Shown: positions 8,658-18,056, numbered from the stretch's first letter. The stretch is DNA of 64,000 nucleotides from an uncultured delta proteobacterium (GCA_900079685.1 LT599018.1:1448970-1512969), one strand, 5' to 3'. Notes: generated by a model from the sequence alone, not told the origin. Translations and numbers: made by a program.

Positions 8658-8697
8658 CGCCCCCCGGCCCACAGCCCATGCTGCCCGGCGGGGGGCG
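8658..8697. terminator. GC-rich stem-loop after the transaldolase gene
   Basis: A 9-bp perfect GC stem (8658-8666 with 8689-8697) lies between the transaldolase gene and the next gene. The plus-strand 3' side has only a weak T tract a few bases later, so it may be a poor terminator or a leader element of the next gene. Confidence 0.35.
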
Positions 8698-8724
8698 GAA
8701 CATATTTTTAAGGACGTAACTCGT

Positions 8725-9678
8725 ATGGTTTTCTCAAAACTGATAGGCGCCGTGCGCGGCTCCGCCAGGGACGGCGCCGGCATTTGCCTGGGGCTGTACC
8801 GCGTCATGCTGCCCCTGATCGTGATCCTTAAAATCATGGGGGAGTTCGACCTGATCCGCTATCTGGCCCTGCCTCTCGCCCCGGTCATGACGCTTATGGG
8901 CCTGCCGGAAGACCTCGGCATCGCCTGGGCGGTCAGCATGGCGATCAACCTCTATTCCGGCCTGATTGTCCTCGCGTCCATGATACCATCCATGGACGCG
9001 CTCTCCGTGGCGCAGACCTCCACCTTTTCCCTGATCGTCCTCTATGCCCACAGCCTGCCGGTGGAATGCCGCATCGCGCAGCAATGCGGGCTTTCGCTCG
9101 TGTTTCAACTGGCCTTCCGCGTCGGGGCGGCGATCCTCGCGGGCGTGGCGCTGCATCTGTTCTTCAGCCGGACGGGGATCTTCGCCGAACCCGCCCTCAT
9201 CCTGTTCCCCGGCGACAGCGCCGCGCCGACCTTATCCCAATGGGCCTGGAGCCAGGTGATAAACCTCGTCTGCATATACTGCATCATCACCGTGCTGCTC
9301 CTGGCGCAAAAGGCCATTGACCATTACAACATCGTCCGCTGGCTGGAATTGCCGCTTCTGCCGCTGGTGAAAATGGTGGGCGTTTCGCGCAAAGCCGCGT
9401 CCACCATCCTGGTGGGCATGTCCATGGGCCTGATTTACGGCAGCGGCCTGATTATCCAGGCCGCCCGCGACGGCAGATTGAGCCGCCGCGACATCTTCGG
9501 CGCCATCTCCCTGATGGGCCTGGCTCACGCGATCATCGAAGACACGTTCCTGTTGATGGTGATCGGCGCGCATTGGACCGTGGTGCTGGCGGCGCGCCTC
9601 GTCATCGCCACCGCCCTGACCGCCGCGGTCATGCGGGTATGGCTGCGCTCGCATCCCGTCGCAATGGACACACAGTAA
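8725..9678 (+). CDS. nucleoside-recognition (Gate) domain membrane protein
   Basis: The 317-residue integral membrane protein has about eight hydrophobic segments arranged as two similar halves. Each half carries the Gate-type pattern seen in nucleoside-recognition domain proteins and SpmA/SpmB-like proteins (for example YSGLIVLASM in the first half and GLIYGSGLIIQAA in the second). The second half includes MGLAHAIIEDT, a conserved acidic stretch in a membrane segment. The family is thought to form or gate small-solute or ion pathways, but substrates are unproven. An AAGGAC ribosome-binding site precedes ATG 8725. It is a single gene ending in a strong terminator. Confidence 0.8.
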   Translation: MVFSKLIGAVRGSARDGAGICLGLYRVMLPLIVILKIMGEFDLIRYLALPLAPVMTLMGLPEDLGIAWAVSMAINLYSGLIVLASMIPSMDALSVAQTSTFSLIVLYAHSLPVECRIAQQCGLSLVFQLAFRVGAAILAGVALHLFFSRTGIFAEPALILFPGDSAAPTLSQWAWSQVINLVCIYCIITVLLLAQKAIDHYNIVRWLELPLLPLVKMVGVSRKAASTILVGMSMGLIYGSGLIIQAARDGRLSRRDIFGAISLMGLAHAIIEDTFLLMVIGAHWTVVLAARLVIATALTAAVMRVWLRSHPVAMDTQ

Positions 9679-9680
9679 CC

Positions 9681-9712
9681 AAAACGCCCGCTGCGGTTGC
9701 AGCGGGCGTTTT
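9681..9712 (+). terminator. bidirectional terminator between the Gate-domain gene and cysE
   Basis: A 14-bp perfect inverted repeat (9681-9694 with 9699-9712, GGTT loop) starts with A4 and ends with T4. It serves two convergent units. Confidence 0.92.
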
Positions 9713-9736
9713 GTATTTACGTGTTCCGGGAGCGGG

Positions 9737-10672
9737 TTAGTGACCGTTATGGGCATACTGCTGCTGCACAAGGCGCGACTTGGGCGGCACGTCGTGCGTC
9801 ACCCAGAGGTTGCCGCCGATGGTGCTCCCCGCGCCTATGGTCACGCGGCCGAGAACCGTGGCCCCGGCGTACACCGTGACGTGGTCCTCCAGAATCGGGT
9901 GGCGGGGAATGCCTTTGACCAGCGTGCCGTCCGCCTCCTTGGGGAAGGAGAGCGCGCCGAGCGTCACGCCCTGGTAGAGGCGGCAGCCCTTGCCGATGAT
10001 ACAGGTCTCGCCGATGACGACGCCCGTGCCGTGGTCAATGAAAAACTCCTCGCCGATGCTCGCGCCGGGGTGGATGTCGATGCCCGTGACCGAATGGGCC
10101 ATTTCCGTCATGATCCGGGGAATCAGGGGCACGTCGAGCGTGTACAATTCATGCGCGATGCGCTGGTGCGTCAGGGCCGTGATGGACGGGTAGCAGAATA
10201 TCGTCTCGCCGGGCGTTTTGGCGGCGGGGTCGCCCTCGAAGGCGGCCTTCACGTCGCTGGCCAAAAGCTCCCGGATGCGCGGTATGCGCTGCATGAACTT
10301 CATGGCCATATCGTCGCTGGCTTCCCCGCACAGCACGCAATCGGTCGCGTATTCCGCGCAGGTGAAGCAGCCGCCGCGACGGATCTGCTCGGCCAGCAGG
10401 CGGTAGATGGAATCCAGGTTTGCGGCCATGTGGTAGCGCATGGAATCGAACCTGACCCGCGACGTGCCGTAAAAGCCGGGAAAAATAATGGCTTTCAGCC
10501 GCGACATCAATTCCTCAAGCTCCTTGAGCGAGGGCATGGGCGCGTCATGCAGGGAATGGTGGATCACGGACCCGTAGGAAGACGGGTCGCAGAGCGCTTC
10601 GGTGATCGCCTCAAGTTCCGGCAGGCGGGTTTTGACAACAGGCCGCATGGCGGCGGATGATTTATTGCTCAT
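9737..10672 (-). CDS. cysE: serine O-acetyltransferase
   Basis: The 311-residue protein transfers acetyl from acetyl-CoA to serine, giving O-acetylserine for cysteine synthesis. A long helical N-terminal region (about 1-190) precedes a left-handed beta-helix of hexapeptide repeats (about 195-295). The repeats carry the catalytic segment FFIDHGTGVVIGET and the PRHPILED/GAGSTIGG repeats typical of the EpsC/CysE group. Length and the extended N-terminus match the longer form found in Desulfovibrio-type genomes. A short Cys-bearing stretch (CFTCAEYATDCVLC, about residues 102-115) is unusual for CysE and may bind metal or be redox-sensitive. The gene lies three bases downstream of cysK, in the same operon. 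Confidence 0.93.
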   Translation of the reverse strand: MSNKSSAAMRPVVKTRLPELEAITEALCDPSSYGSVIHHSLHDAPMPSLKELEELMSRLKAIIFPGFYGTSRVRFDSMRYHMAANLDSIYRLLAEQIRRGGCFTCAEYATDCVLCGEASDDMAMKFMQRIPRIRELLASDVKAAFEGDPAAKTPGETIFCYPSITALTHQRIAHELYTLDVPLIPRIMTEMAHSVTGIDIHPGASIGEEFFIDHGTGVVIGETCIIGKGCRLYQGVTLGALSFPKEADGTLVKGIPRHPILEDHVTVYAGATVLGRVTIGAGSTIGGNLWVTHDVPPKSRLVQQQYAHNGH

Positions 10673-10675
10673 AAT

Positions 10676-11614
10676 TTACTCGTCGGTAAAAAGCCTGGTT
10701 GAAAGGTACCGTTCCGCCGTGTCGCAGACAATGAACACGATGCGCTTGCCCCGCAGGGCCGGGTCGGCTGCGAGCCGGGCGGCGGCAAGGCCGGCGGCGC
10801 CCGAGGAAATGCCGCACAAAATGCCTTCCTCGCGGATCAGGCGTCTGGCAAAGTCCAGGGCCTCGTCCGTGGTGACCGTCAGTACGCCGTCAAGCACGCT
10901 CCGGTCAAGAACCTTGGGCACGAAGCCCGCGCCGATTCCCTGGATGCCGTGTTTCCCCGCCGCCCCGCCTGAAAGCACCGGCGACTCGGCGGGTTCCACC
11001 GCGTAGACCCGGATCTTCGCGTTCAATTCCTTCAGCCGTTTGCCGACCCCGGTGACCGTGCCGCCGGTTCCGGCAGCGGAGACGAAAACGTCCACCGTGC
11101 CGTCCGTATCGTCCCATATTTCTTCCGCCGTGCTCGAGTAATGGGTTGCCGGGTTGGCCGGGTTGTCAAACTGGCCGAGCATGACCGCGCCCGGGGTTTC
11201 CTTCACGATCTTTTCCGCCTCGGCCACGGCCGCGCTCATGCCCCCGGCCGCCGGGGTCAGGATCAGCGTGGCGCCGAGGCCGCGCAGCATGGTTTTGCGC
11301 TCCTCGCTCATGCTTTCCGGCATGGTCAGGATCAATTTGTACCCCTTGACCGCCGCGGCGAAGGCCAGCCCTATGCCGGTGTTGCCGCTCGTCGGCTCCA
11401 CGATCACCTGCGCGGGGGAGCGGCCCGGGGTGAGCCGCCCGGCTTTTTCCGCATCCCGGATCATGCCCATGGCTATCCGGTCCTTGACGGAGGAAGCGGG
11501 GTTGAAAAATTCAAGTTTGGCAATAACTTCCGCCCCGTCTTGCGGGACAACGCGGTGCAGGCGCACAAGGGGCGTTTTCCCCACCAGGGCGGTCATATCG
11601 GGTGCGATGCGCAT
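10676..11614 (-). CDS. cysK: cysteine synthase (O-acetylserine sulfhydrylase)
   Basis: A fold-type II PLP enzyme of 312 residues that makes cysteine from O-acetylserine and sulfide. Signatures are the PLP lysine in NPASSVKDRI (Lys44), the EPTSGNTGIG substrate loop, the AAGTGGTVTGVG phosphate-binding loop and the GISSGAA C-terminal motif. The start at 11614 has a textbook AGGAGGA ribosome-binding site; the frame continues about 190 codons upstream but that part runs antisense to the next gene and is not coding. It forms a cysK-cysE operon with a three-base gap, so the two partners of the cysteine synthase complex are made together. No regulatory box was recognised upstream. Confidence 0.95.
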   Translation of the reverse strand: MRIAPDMTALVGKTPLVRLHRVVPQDGAEVIAKLEFFNPASSVKDRIAMGMIRDAEKAGRLTPGRSPAQVIVEPTSGNTGIGLAFAAAVKGYKLILTMPESMSEERKTMLRGLGATLILTPAAGGMSAAVAEAEKIVKETPGAVMLGQFDNPANPATHYSSTAEEIWDDTDGTVDVFVSAAGTGGTVTGVGKRLKELNAKIRVYAVEPAESPVLSGGAAGKHGIQGIGAGFVPKVLDRSVLDGVLTVTTDEALDFARRLIREEGILCGISSGAAGLAAARLAADPALRGKRIVFIVCDTAERYLSTRLFTDE

Positions 11615-11686
11615 AAATCCTCCTGAAAGAACCGGATAAGGATGCCGTAAAACCAGCCGGGTTACAACCTCGGCGTAAAGCAACCC

Positions 11687-11713
11687 TAAAGATACACGAA
11701 AAAGAGCCGATAG
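11687..11713 (+). promoter_or_regulatory. sigma-28 (FliA)-type promoter
   Basis: TAAA at 11687-11690, a 15-base spacer, and GCCGATAG at 11706-11713 match the flagellar sigma-28 consensus (TAAA-N15-GCCGATAA) at 11 of 12 positions with ideal spacing. It lies 43 bases upstream of the start codon of the unknown gene at 11757. Confidence 0.7.
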
Positions 11714-11756
11714 GGAGAGTGAAGATTTATACCCCATACCCAGAACGAGGTGAACC

Positions 11757-12485
11757 ATGAGCGCGATATCACCCATTGTGCAGCAGATGCGGGGGCCGCT
11801 GGACGTAACGCCCCAGGAAACGGCGCAACAGAATAAAGCCGCATATCTCGCGGCGGGCAAGGAAACCTCCCGCGCCATGGGGGACTCCCTGACCGGGGAA
11901 AATTCCCTGGAAGTTCCCGCAGGCAACGACACCGTGACCATTTCCGAGGAAGCCCGCACCATGCGGCAGCGCATGGCTGAAGACAAGGAAGCCGAGAATA
12001 AAAACGGCCCTGACGGAGAAACCGCCCCCGGCGCCAAGGAAAGCGTCCATACGGGCGTGGCCGGCGCGGTCGAGGGCGAAGAAATGAGCGCCGCCGAGCG
12101 GGCCAGGGAAACCATCCTCAAGCAGATCAAAGCGGTGAGGGAAAAGATCGAACAGGCCAAGCAGCGCCTTGCCGAGGTTTCCGCCACAAACGGGGCGGAC
12201 GGTGCCGCGGCGGCCGGATCCTCGGCCCAGGCGCCCTCAGCCGAAGGAAAAGAAGCCGCCGTCCAGGCGGTTCAGGGCATGGGCAACGCCATGGGAGGCG
12301 CGGCGGAATCCGAGGCCATCCAGGCGGAAATCAAAATCCTGGAGCAACAGTTGCAGACGCTATACTCGCAGTTGCAAAATTCCGCCTCTAACGGCGGCGG
12401 TTCCGCGGCCACGGGCACGGCGGGCATCGGCGGCGCTTCCAACGGCCCCAGCGGGCAGGGCGAGCGAATTTCCGTCAGTGCCTGA
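11757..12485 (+). CDS. unknown coiled-coil protein, probably flagellar/motility regulon
   Basis: The 242-residue product is Ala/Glu/Gly/Gln-rich and soluble, with no signal peptide. Near residue 57 it has a DTVTISEEAR motif, a pattern often seen in small proteins of deltaproteobacteria and reminiscent of the FlgM-type D-V-S-EA segment. Residues about 110-142 form a charged helix with heptad character, a second Gln/Glu helix lies around 182-206, and the tail is Gly/Ser/Asn-rich. A GAGGTG ribosome-binding site precedes ATG 11757 and a sigma-28-type promoter lies just upstream. I do not recognise a named family. The promoter suggests expression with late flagellar and chemotaxis genes. The gene is monocistronic, divergent from cysK and ended by a terminator. 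Confidence 0.75.
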   Translation: MSAISPIVQQMRGPLDVTPQETAQQNKAAYLAAGKETSRAMGDSLTGENSLEVPAGNDTVTISEEARTMRQRMAEDKEAENKNGPDGETAPGAKESVHTGVAGAVEGEEMSAAERARETILKQIKAVREKIEQAKQRLAEVSATNGADGAAAAGSSAQAPSAEGKEAAVQAVQGMGNAMGGAAESEAIQAEIKILEQQLQTLYSQLQNSASNGGGSAATGTAGIGGASNGPSGQGERISVSA

Positions 12486-12504
12486 CCCTTCCTTATAAAA
12501 ATAT

Positions 12505-12537
12505 CGCAAAGGCCTGCCGCCCGGCAGGCTTTTGCGT
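12505..12537 (+). terminator. terminator after the sigma-28-linked gene
   Basis: A stem of about 12 bp around GCCTGCCG/CGGCAGGC (12505-12537) contains one G-T pair and ends in TTTT. Confidence 0.8.
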
Positions 12538-12569
12538 TGCCCGCCGGACTGTAAAATCCGCATTTTTAC

Positions 12570-12598
12570 TTGACAGGCCATTTTGCGGGAGGTAAAAA
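12570..12598 (+). promoter_or_regulatory. sigma-70-type promoter of the rimP-nusA-infB operon
   Basis: TTGACA (12570-12575), a 17-base spacer and TAAAAA (12593-12598) form a strong housekeeping promoter about 135 bases before the rimP ATG. Confidence 0.7.
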
Positions 12599-12681
12599 AC
12601 CGCCTATCAGTAGAAGGGTTCTTCCTCCGCCTGTTCGCGCAGAACCTTTCGACATCCTGAGCAGCCTTTGCGGCGTATCCG

Positions 12682-12708
12682 GGGTGGCCTGACGGCCTCC
12701 CTTTTTTT
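12682..12708 (+). terminator. leader terminator/attenuator upstream of rimP
   Basis: A stem of 12682-12689 with 12694-12701 (7 of 8 pairs, TGAC loop) is followed by seven T residues. It lies between the promoter and the rimP start, so transcription must read through it. This is compatible with attenuation or antitermination control of an operon that itself encodes NusA. Confidence 0.6.
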
Positions 12709-12735
12709 TAGCCCTTTTGTAGGGCAGAGAGCACC

Positions 12736-13335
12736 ATGAACGAATCGACCCTTGCCCGGACCATTGCCGACCTCGCCCGGCCCCTGGCCGCCTCGCTGGA
12801 CCTTGCCGTCTGGGGCGTGGAGGCCATGCAGGGCAAGCGCGCGATCATCCGGGTCTACGTGGAAGGCGAGGGCGGCGTGGATATCGACAAGTGCGCGGAA
12901 CTCTCCCGCCTCCTGGGGCTGACCCTGGACGTGGAAGACGTTATTCCCGGCGCGTACGTTCTGGAAGTGTCCTCCCCCGGCCTTGAGCGGACGTTTTTCA
13001 CGCCGGAACAACTGGCCGCCCGCGTGGGCGAGACGGTGGAAGTAACGCTCCATACCCCGGTCGAAGCGTACCCCGGACGGAAAAAAGTGCTCGGAACCCT
13101 GACGGAGGCGTCCGGCGGCACCTTTTCGGTCGTGCCCCTCGATACTCCGAAAGATTCCCCGGACGATGCGCCGCTGGCGGCCGTTTTTGCCTGGGACGAC
13201 ATAAAGAAAGCAAAACGCGTGCATTTTCTGCCCGAAACGCCCGAACCGGCGAAGGGCAAAAAGCCGAAAACGGCAAAGCCCCCCAAGGGAAAAAAGACCG
13301 GGGGCAATGAAAACGAAGACGACGCGGCCCTATAG
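12736..13335 (+). CDS. rimP: ribosome maturation factor RimP
   Basis: The 199-residue protein is needed for 30S subunit maturation. The N-terminal domain (about 1-85) has the family pattern LDLAVWGVE ... ID-CAELSR ... VLEVSSPGLERTF. The C-terminal Sm-like domain follows (about 90-165). Beyond this is an unusual Lys/Pro/Gly-rich tail (about 170-199), longer than in most RimP proteins and probably disordered. An AGAGAG ribosome-binding site precedes the ATG. It is the first gene of the operon with nusA, ylxR and infB, about 60 bases before nusA, the classic arrangement in proteobacteria. Confidence 0.95.
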   Translation: MNESTLARTIADLARPLAASLDLAVWGVEAMQGKRAIIRVYVEGEGGVDIDKCAELSRLLGLTLDVEDVIPGAYVLEVSSPGLERTFFTPEQLAARVGETVEVTLHTPVEAYPGRKKVLGTLTEASGGTFSVVPLDTPKDSPDDAPLAAVFAWDDIKKAKRVHFLPETPEPAKGKKPKTAKPPKGKKTGGNENEDDAAL

Positions 13336-13395
13336 CCGCACGCACGACCACATGCGGGCGGAACGCGCCGTTTCGCCGCGCCGGAGGAAATCCGC

Positions 13396-14679
13396 ATGAG
13401 TTTGGAACTGAAAAAAGCCATTGATCAGATCAGCAAAGACAAGGGACTCGACCGCGACATGCTGATCGACACGCTTGAGGAAGCCGTCCGCACCTCCGTC
13501 ACCCGCAAGTTCGGCGACGACATGGATATCGAAGTCAGCTTCAACGAGGAAACGGGCGATATCGACGTTTACCAGTTCAAGATCGTGGTGAAAAAGGTCG
13601 AAGACCCCAACAGCCAGATAACCCTGGAAGACGCCAAAAAGCACGACCCGTCCGTGCAGCTTGACGACGAAATGGGCTTCCGCCTCAAGGTCGAAGACCT
13701 CGGCCGCATCGCGGCCCAGTCCGCCAAGCAGGTCATCATCCAGCGCATGCGCGACGCCGAGCAGGAAATCATCTACGAAGAATACAAGGACCGGATCAAC
13801 GAAATCGTGTCCGGCTCCATCCAGCGCCGCGACAAGGCCGGCTGGATCATCAACCTCGGCCGGACCGAAGCCATCCTGCCCAAAGAAGAGCAGATCCCGC
13901 GCGAGCACTACAAACGCGGCGAGCGCGTGCAGGCCATCATCATCGAAGTTCGCAAGGAAGGACGCGGCCCGCAGGTCGTTGTTTCCCGCTCGCACCGCGA
14001 CTACATGGCCGCCCTCTTCCGCCGCGAAGTGCCGGAAGTGGACGACGGCACCGTGCAGATCATGGGCGTTGCCCGCGATCCGGGCAGCCGCGCCAAAGTC
14101 GCCGTGCTCTCCCGCGACCGCGACGTGGACCCGGTGGGCGCGTGCGTCGGCATCCGGGGCTCCCGCATCCAGAACATCGTGCAGGAACTCAGGGGCGAGC
14201 GCATCGACATCGTGGTCTGGAGCCAGGATATCGCCACCTACGCCAGGAACGCCCTCTCCCCGGCTACCATTTCCCGCATCGTCGTTGACGAGGACGAAAA
14301 CCTGCTGGAAGTCATCGTGCCGGACGATCAGCTGACCAACGCCATCGGGCGCAAGGGCCAGAACGTCAAACTCGTGGCCAAGCTCCTGGGCTGGAAAATC
14401 GATATTTTCACCGAAAGCCGCTACAACGAAGCCAACGCCATCGGGCGCGGCCTTGAGCAGCTTGCCAACGTGGTTGAAATCCCGGTGGAGAACTTCACCA
14501 ACGCCGGGTTTGCCACGGTGGACGATATAACGGCTGCCGACGACATGGCCCTTCTCGCCGTTGCCGGCATGACCCAGTCGCGCATTCAGGATCTGCGCAC
14601 GGCGCTGAGCTTCCTGCAGGCGGCCCCCGCGGCCGGGCAGGCGGACGGAGCATCCGAAGAGGACGGCGCGAAAGAATAG
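13396..14679 (+). CDS. nusA: transcription termination/antitermination factor NusA
   Basis: The 427-residue protein contains the N-terminal RNA polymerase-binding domain (about 1-130), an S1 domain (about 135-200), and two KH domains (about 205-345). The KH domains carry GACVGIRGSRIQNIVQEL and the second-KH motif NAIGRKGQNVKLVAKL. A short C-terminal helical segment ends the protein without the duplicated acidic repeats of the E. coli protein, which is normal outside gammaproteobacteria. NusA modulates pausing, termination and antitermination, including at the leader terminator of its own operon. A CGGAGG ribosome-binding site lies upstream. The ylxR ATG follows two bases after the stop. Confidence 0.97.
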   Translation: MSLELKKAIDQISKDKGLDRDMLIDTLEEAVRTSVTRKFGDDMDIEVSFNEETGDIDVYQFKIVVKKVEDPNSQITLEDAKKHDPSVQLDDEMGFRLKVEDLGRIAAQSAKQVIIQRMRDAEQEIIYEEYKDRINEIVSGSIQRRDKAGWIINLGRTEAILPKEEQIPREHYKRGERVQAIIIEVRKEGRGPQVVVSRSHRDYMAALFRREVPEVDDGTVQIMGVARDPGSRAKVAVLSRDRDVDPVGACVGIRGSRIQNIVQELRGERIDIVVWSQDIATYARNALSPATISRIVVDEDENLLEVIVPDDQLTNAIGRKGQNVKLVAKLLGWKIDIFTESRYNEANAIGRGLEQLANVVEIPVENFTNAGFATVDDITAADDMALLAVAGMTQSRIQDLRTALSFLQAAPAAGQADGASEEDGAKE

Positions 14680-14681
14680 TT

Positions 14682-14900
14682 ATGGAAGATACTGCGGCCA
14701 GGCACATACCCATGCGGATGTGCGTCATGTGCAGAAAGCGGTTGCCCAAAACTTCCCTGGACCGCTTCGTCACATGCGAGGGCGTGGCCCTTGCCGATCC
14801 GCGTCAAAACTTACCGGGGCGCGGCAGCTATTGTTGTTCCTCGCCGGAGTGCAAAAAGCGCTTCGAAGCCAGGAACACACGGAAATGCAAAGGGGTTTGA
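14682..14900 (+). CDS. ylxR: YlxR-family (DUF448) nucleic-acid-binding protein
   Basis: A 72-residue small basic protein with the YlxR fold. The N-terminal MRMCVMCRKRLPK-type motif is followed by the GRGSYCC pattern with the family Gly-Arg-Gly. Four or more cysteines (the CVMC pair, and CC and C in YCCSSPEC) could bind a metal. The family sits between nusA and infB in many bacteria and is thought to bind RNA or affect transcription, but its role is not settled. It lies two bases after nusA and three before infB, so it is tightly coupled. Confidence 0.9.
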   Translation: MEDTAARHIPMRMCVMCRKRLPKTSLDRFVTCEGVALADPRQNLPGRGSYCCSSPECKKRFEARNTRKCKGV

Positions 14901-14903
14901 GGC

Positions 14904-17900
14904 ATGTCTGAGGAAAAAATCAGAGTGAAAGATATTACAACGGAATTGGGCGTTTCCAACAAGGATATGCTCACGGCCTTGCGCGAGTTGAGCATCCCGG
15001 CCAAGAGCCATATGGCGACCCTCACCGCGGATGATGTTACGCGGGTGAAAGAGCACTTTGCCGCCGCCCCCGCCGGGGACGCGGACAAGGAACGCCGCGA
15101 GACCCAGAGCGGCGTCATTGTCCGCCGCCGCCGCCGCGACCCGGAAAACGCGCCCGAGGAAGCCGCCGCGCCTGCCGCCGTTGCCGCCCCCGCAGACACG
15201 CCCAAAACGGAATCTCGCCCCGAGCGGAGCGCGGCCGCGCCGGAACTCAAGGCTCCGGCCAGGAAAAAAGCCGCTGCCACAGCCGTTGCCACAGCCGTTG
15301 CCGAAGACGCGCCCGAAGCAACGCCCGTACTGAAAGCCGACGGGGAAAAAGCGGCCAAGGCTGAAAAGGTAACGGCCGAAGCGGCCGCCGAGGCCCAGCC
15401 CGTTGCCACTGAAAAACCGGCAAAAGCCAAAGCCCCCAAAGAGCCCGAGCAAAAAGCCCGCATCATCCGCCGCGCCGATGAGGCAGCCCCTGCCCCGCAG
15501 AAGAAGGCCGAGCCCGTCCCGGCCGCGGTAGCCGCGCCCGCCGCAACCGAAGCGCCCGCAACCGCCGGCGCTGCAAGCGCCGCCGCGCCGTCGGGCGCCC
15601 CCAAAGCGGATGACGGCGCCGCCCAGGAAAAAGCCCCCGCCCGCCCCCCGCGCGCCGCGAGAGCCAATATTTCCGCTGAGCCGGAACGCGGGAAGGACGG
15701 CGCCGCCGTCTCCTCCGTGCCCGTGCTCGCGCCCCGCTCCGAGCGTGACGACAGAGGCGATGACGAACGCGGCGAGCAAGCCTCTCCCTCCTCCCAGGTT
15801 CGCATTATTTCCCGCCCTGTCCCCGGACAGACGCCCTCCGGCCCGTCTTCGGACGCCCGCCCTGCCGGGCAGCGCCCCGGCGGCCCCGGCGGTCCCCGCT
15901 CCGGCGGACCCGGCGGACCCGGCGGCCCGCGCCCCGGTGGTCCCGGCGGCCCGCGCCCCGGCGGCCCCGGCGGCCCGGGCAGACCGTTCGCCCCGCGCCC
16001 GGCAGCGGCAGCGGCCGGTCCCGCGCCGGAATCCGACGCCAGCAGGAACAAAAAACGGCAGAAAACCCGCCGGACCGTTGATTTTGATTCCAGCGGCGGC
16101 GATGACTTCAGCAAGCGCCGCCGCGAAATGGATGGCGGCGACGAAGGCGCCTGGCGCGGCAAGGGCGGAAAGCGACGCGGCAAAGGCCGCGAAGCGGCCC
16201 GCGCCAGCACCGTGACCCAGCCGCTCAAGGCGGCCAAGCGTAAAATCCGGGTGGACGAACTCATCCGCGTCTCCGACCTCGCCCACCAGATGGGCCTGAA
16301 GGCGACGGAGATCATCAAGGTGCTCTTCGGCCTCGGCGTGATGGCTACCATCAACCAGACCCTGGATGTGGACACCACCACCCTGGTGGCCGCCGAATTC
16401 GACTACGAAGTGGAAAAGGTCGGCTTCTCCGAAGAGGAATACACCGAGGAACAACTCGCGGACGCGCCGGAAAACATGCGGCCCAGGCCCCCGGTCGTGA
16501 CCATCATGGGCCACGTCGACCACGGCAAGACCTCGCTCCTTGACGCCATCCGCAAATCCTCGGTCGCGTCCGGGGAAGCGGGTGGCATCACCCAGCACAT
16601 CGGCGCGTACAACGTGAAAACGAAAAAAGGCCAGATCGTGTTCCTGGATACCCCGGGCCACGAGGCGTTCACGGCCATGCGCGCGCGCGGCGCGGAAATC
16701 ACGGACATCGTCGTGCTGGTGGTCGCCGCCGACGACGGCGTCATGGAACAGACCCGCGAGGCCATCAGCCACGCGAAGGCCGCCGGCGTGCCGATCATGG
16801 TGGCGGTCAACAAGATGGATAAAGAAGAAGCCAACCCGGACCGCGTCAAGCGCGAACTGGCCGAACAGGGCCTGGTGGCGGAAGACTGGGGCGGCGACAC
16901 CAACTTCTCCTACGTTTCCGCCAAAAGCCTGGCGGGCGTTGACGATCTGCTCGAAATGGTCGCCCTGCAGGCGGAAATACTGGAATTGAAGGCCAACCCC
17001 GACAAACCCGCCCGCGGCCACATCATCGAGGCCAAACTCGACAAGGGGCGCGGGGCTCTGGGCACCGTGCTGATCCAGCAGGGCACCCTGAAAGTGGGCG
17101 ACGCCTTTGTCTGCGGTTCTCTTTTTGGCCGCGTGCGCGCCATGTTTGACGACCAGGGCAAAAAGCTCAAGTCCGCCGGACCGTCCATGCCCGTGGAAGT
17201 GCAGGGGTTTGAAGGCGTGCCCGAAGCCGGGGAGGAATTCATCTGCATCGCGGATGAAAAGGCCGCCCGCCGCATTGCGGACAACCGTGCCGTCAAACAG
17301 CGCGAAAAAGCCCTGGCCAAGGAATCGCGCGTCACGCTGGAAACCTTCCTTTCCAGAAAGCCGGACGCCGTGGAAGCCCTGGTCCTCAACCTGGTGGTCA
17401 AGGCCGACGTGCAGGGTTCCATCGAAGCCATCACCGACGCGTTGAACAAACTCTCCACGGAAAAGGTGCGTATCCACGTCATCCATACCGGGGCCGGCGC
17501 CATTTCGGAATCCGACGTGCTGCTCGCTTCCGCGTCCGACGCCATCATCATCGGGTTCAACGTGCGCCCGACGCCCAAAGCCAAGGAACTCATCGCGCAG
17601 GAAAAGATCGACATCCGCTTCTACGACATCATCTACAAGCTGGTGGAAGAAGTGAAAAACGCCATGGAAGGCATGCTCGCCCCCGTGGAAAAGGAAGTTT
17701 ACCTCGGCCTCGCGGAAGTGCGCGAAACCTTCAGCGTGCCCAAGGTCGGCGTTATCGCGGGCTGCATGGTTTCGGACGGCAAAATCCTCCGCAACGCCCA
17801 GGTGCGCCTCCTGCGCGACAACGTCGTCATCTATACCGGCAAGATCTCGTCCCTCAAACGCTTCAAGGATGACGCCCGTGAAGTGCTCAAGGGCTACGAA

Positions 17901-17990
17901 TGCGGGATCGGCCTTGAGCGGTTCAACGACATCAAGGTGGGCGACAACATAGAAGCCTTTGAAATGATCGAAGAAGCCGCCAGCCTGTAA
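14904..17990 (+). CDS. infB: translation initiation factor IF-2
   Basis: The 1028-residue protein directs initiator tRNA to the 30S subunit. An IF2_N domain (about 3-55) is followed by a very long Ala/Pro/Lys/Glu-rich linker (about 56-430). The linker contains a Gly-Pro repeat tract (about 305-365) of GGP/GGPR units, and a second IF2_N-like helix follows (about 445-500). The GTPase domain begins at 536 with GHVDHGKT, then DTPGHEAF and NKMD, followed by domains II, III and IV to the end. The total length is greater than E. coli IF-2 because of the linker. It is the last gene before a strong terminator. Confidence 0.97.
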   Translation: MSEEKIRVKDITTELGVSNKDMLTALRELSIPAKSHMATLTADDVTRVKEHFAAAPAGDADKERRETQSGVIVRRRRRDPENAPEEAAAPAAVAAPADTPKTESRPERSAAAPELKAPARKKAAATAVATAVAEDAPEATPVLKADGEKAAKAEKVTAEAAAEAQPVATEKPAKAKAPKEPEQKARIIRRADEAAPAPQKKAEPVPAAVAAPAATEAPATAGAASAAAPSGAPKADDGAAQEKAPARPPRAARANISAEPERGKDGAAVSSVPVLAPRSERDDRGDDERGEQASPSSQVRIISRPVPGQTPSGPSSDARPAGQRPGGPGGPRSGGPGGPGGPRPGGPGGPRPGGPGGPGRPFAPRPAAAAAGPAPESDASRNKKRQKTRRTVDFDSSGGDDFSKRRREMDGGDEGAWRGKGGKRRGKGREAARASTVTQPLKAAKRKIRVDELIRVSDLAHQMGLKATEIIKVLFGLGVMATINQTLDVDTTTLVAAEFDYEVEKVGFSEEEYTEEQLADAPENMRPRPPVVTIMGHVDHGKTSLLDAIRKSSVASGEAGGITQHIGAYNVKTKKGQIVFLDTPGHEAFTAMRARGAEITDIVVLVVAADDGVMEQTREAISHAKAAGVPIMVAVNKMDKEEANPDRVKRELAEQGLVAEDWGGDTNFSYVSAKSLAGVDDLLEMVALQAEILELKANPDKPARGHIIEAKLDKGRGALGTVLIQQGTLKVGDAFVCGSLFGRVRAMFDDQGKKLKSAGPSMPVEVQGFEGVPEAGEEFICIADEKAARRIADNRAVKQREKALAKESRVTLETFLSRKPDAVEALVLNLVVKADVQGSIEAITDALNKLSTEKVRIHVIHTGAGAISESDVLLASASDAIIIGFNVRPTPKAKELIAQEKIDIRFYDIIYKLVEEVKNAMEGMLAPVEKEVYLGLAEVRETFSVPKVGVIAGCMVSDGKILRNAQVRLLRDNVVIYTGKISSLKRFKDDAREVLKGYECGIGLERFNDIKVGDNIEAFEMIEEAASL

Positions 17991-18012
17991 CCGGGCGCCG
18001 GAACAGACAACA

Positions 18013-18056
18013 CCCGCCGCGGCCTTCACCGGAAAGCCGCGGCGGGTTTGTTTTTT
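18013..18056 (+). terminator. terminator after infB
   Basis: An 11-bp perfect GC-rich stem (18013-18023 with 18036-18046) is followed by TTTGTTTTTT. It separates infB from the DUF503 gene group. Confidence 0.92.
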
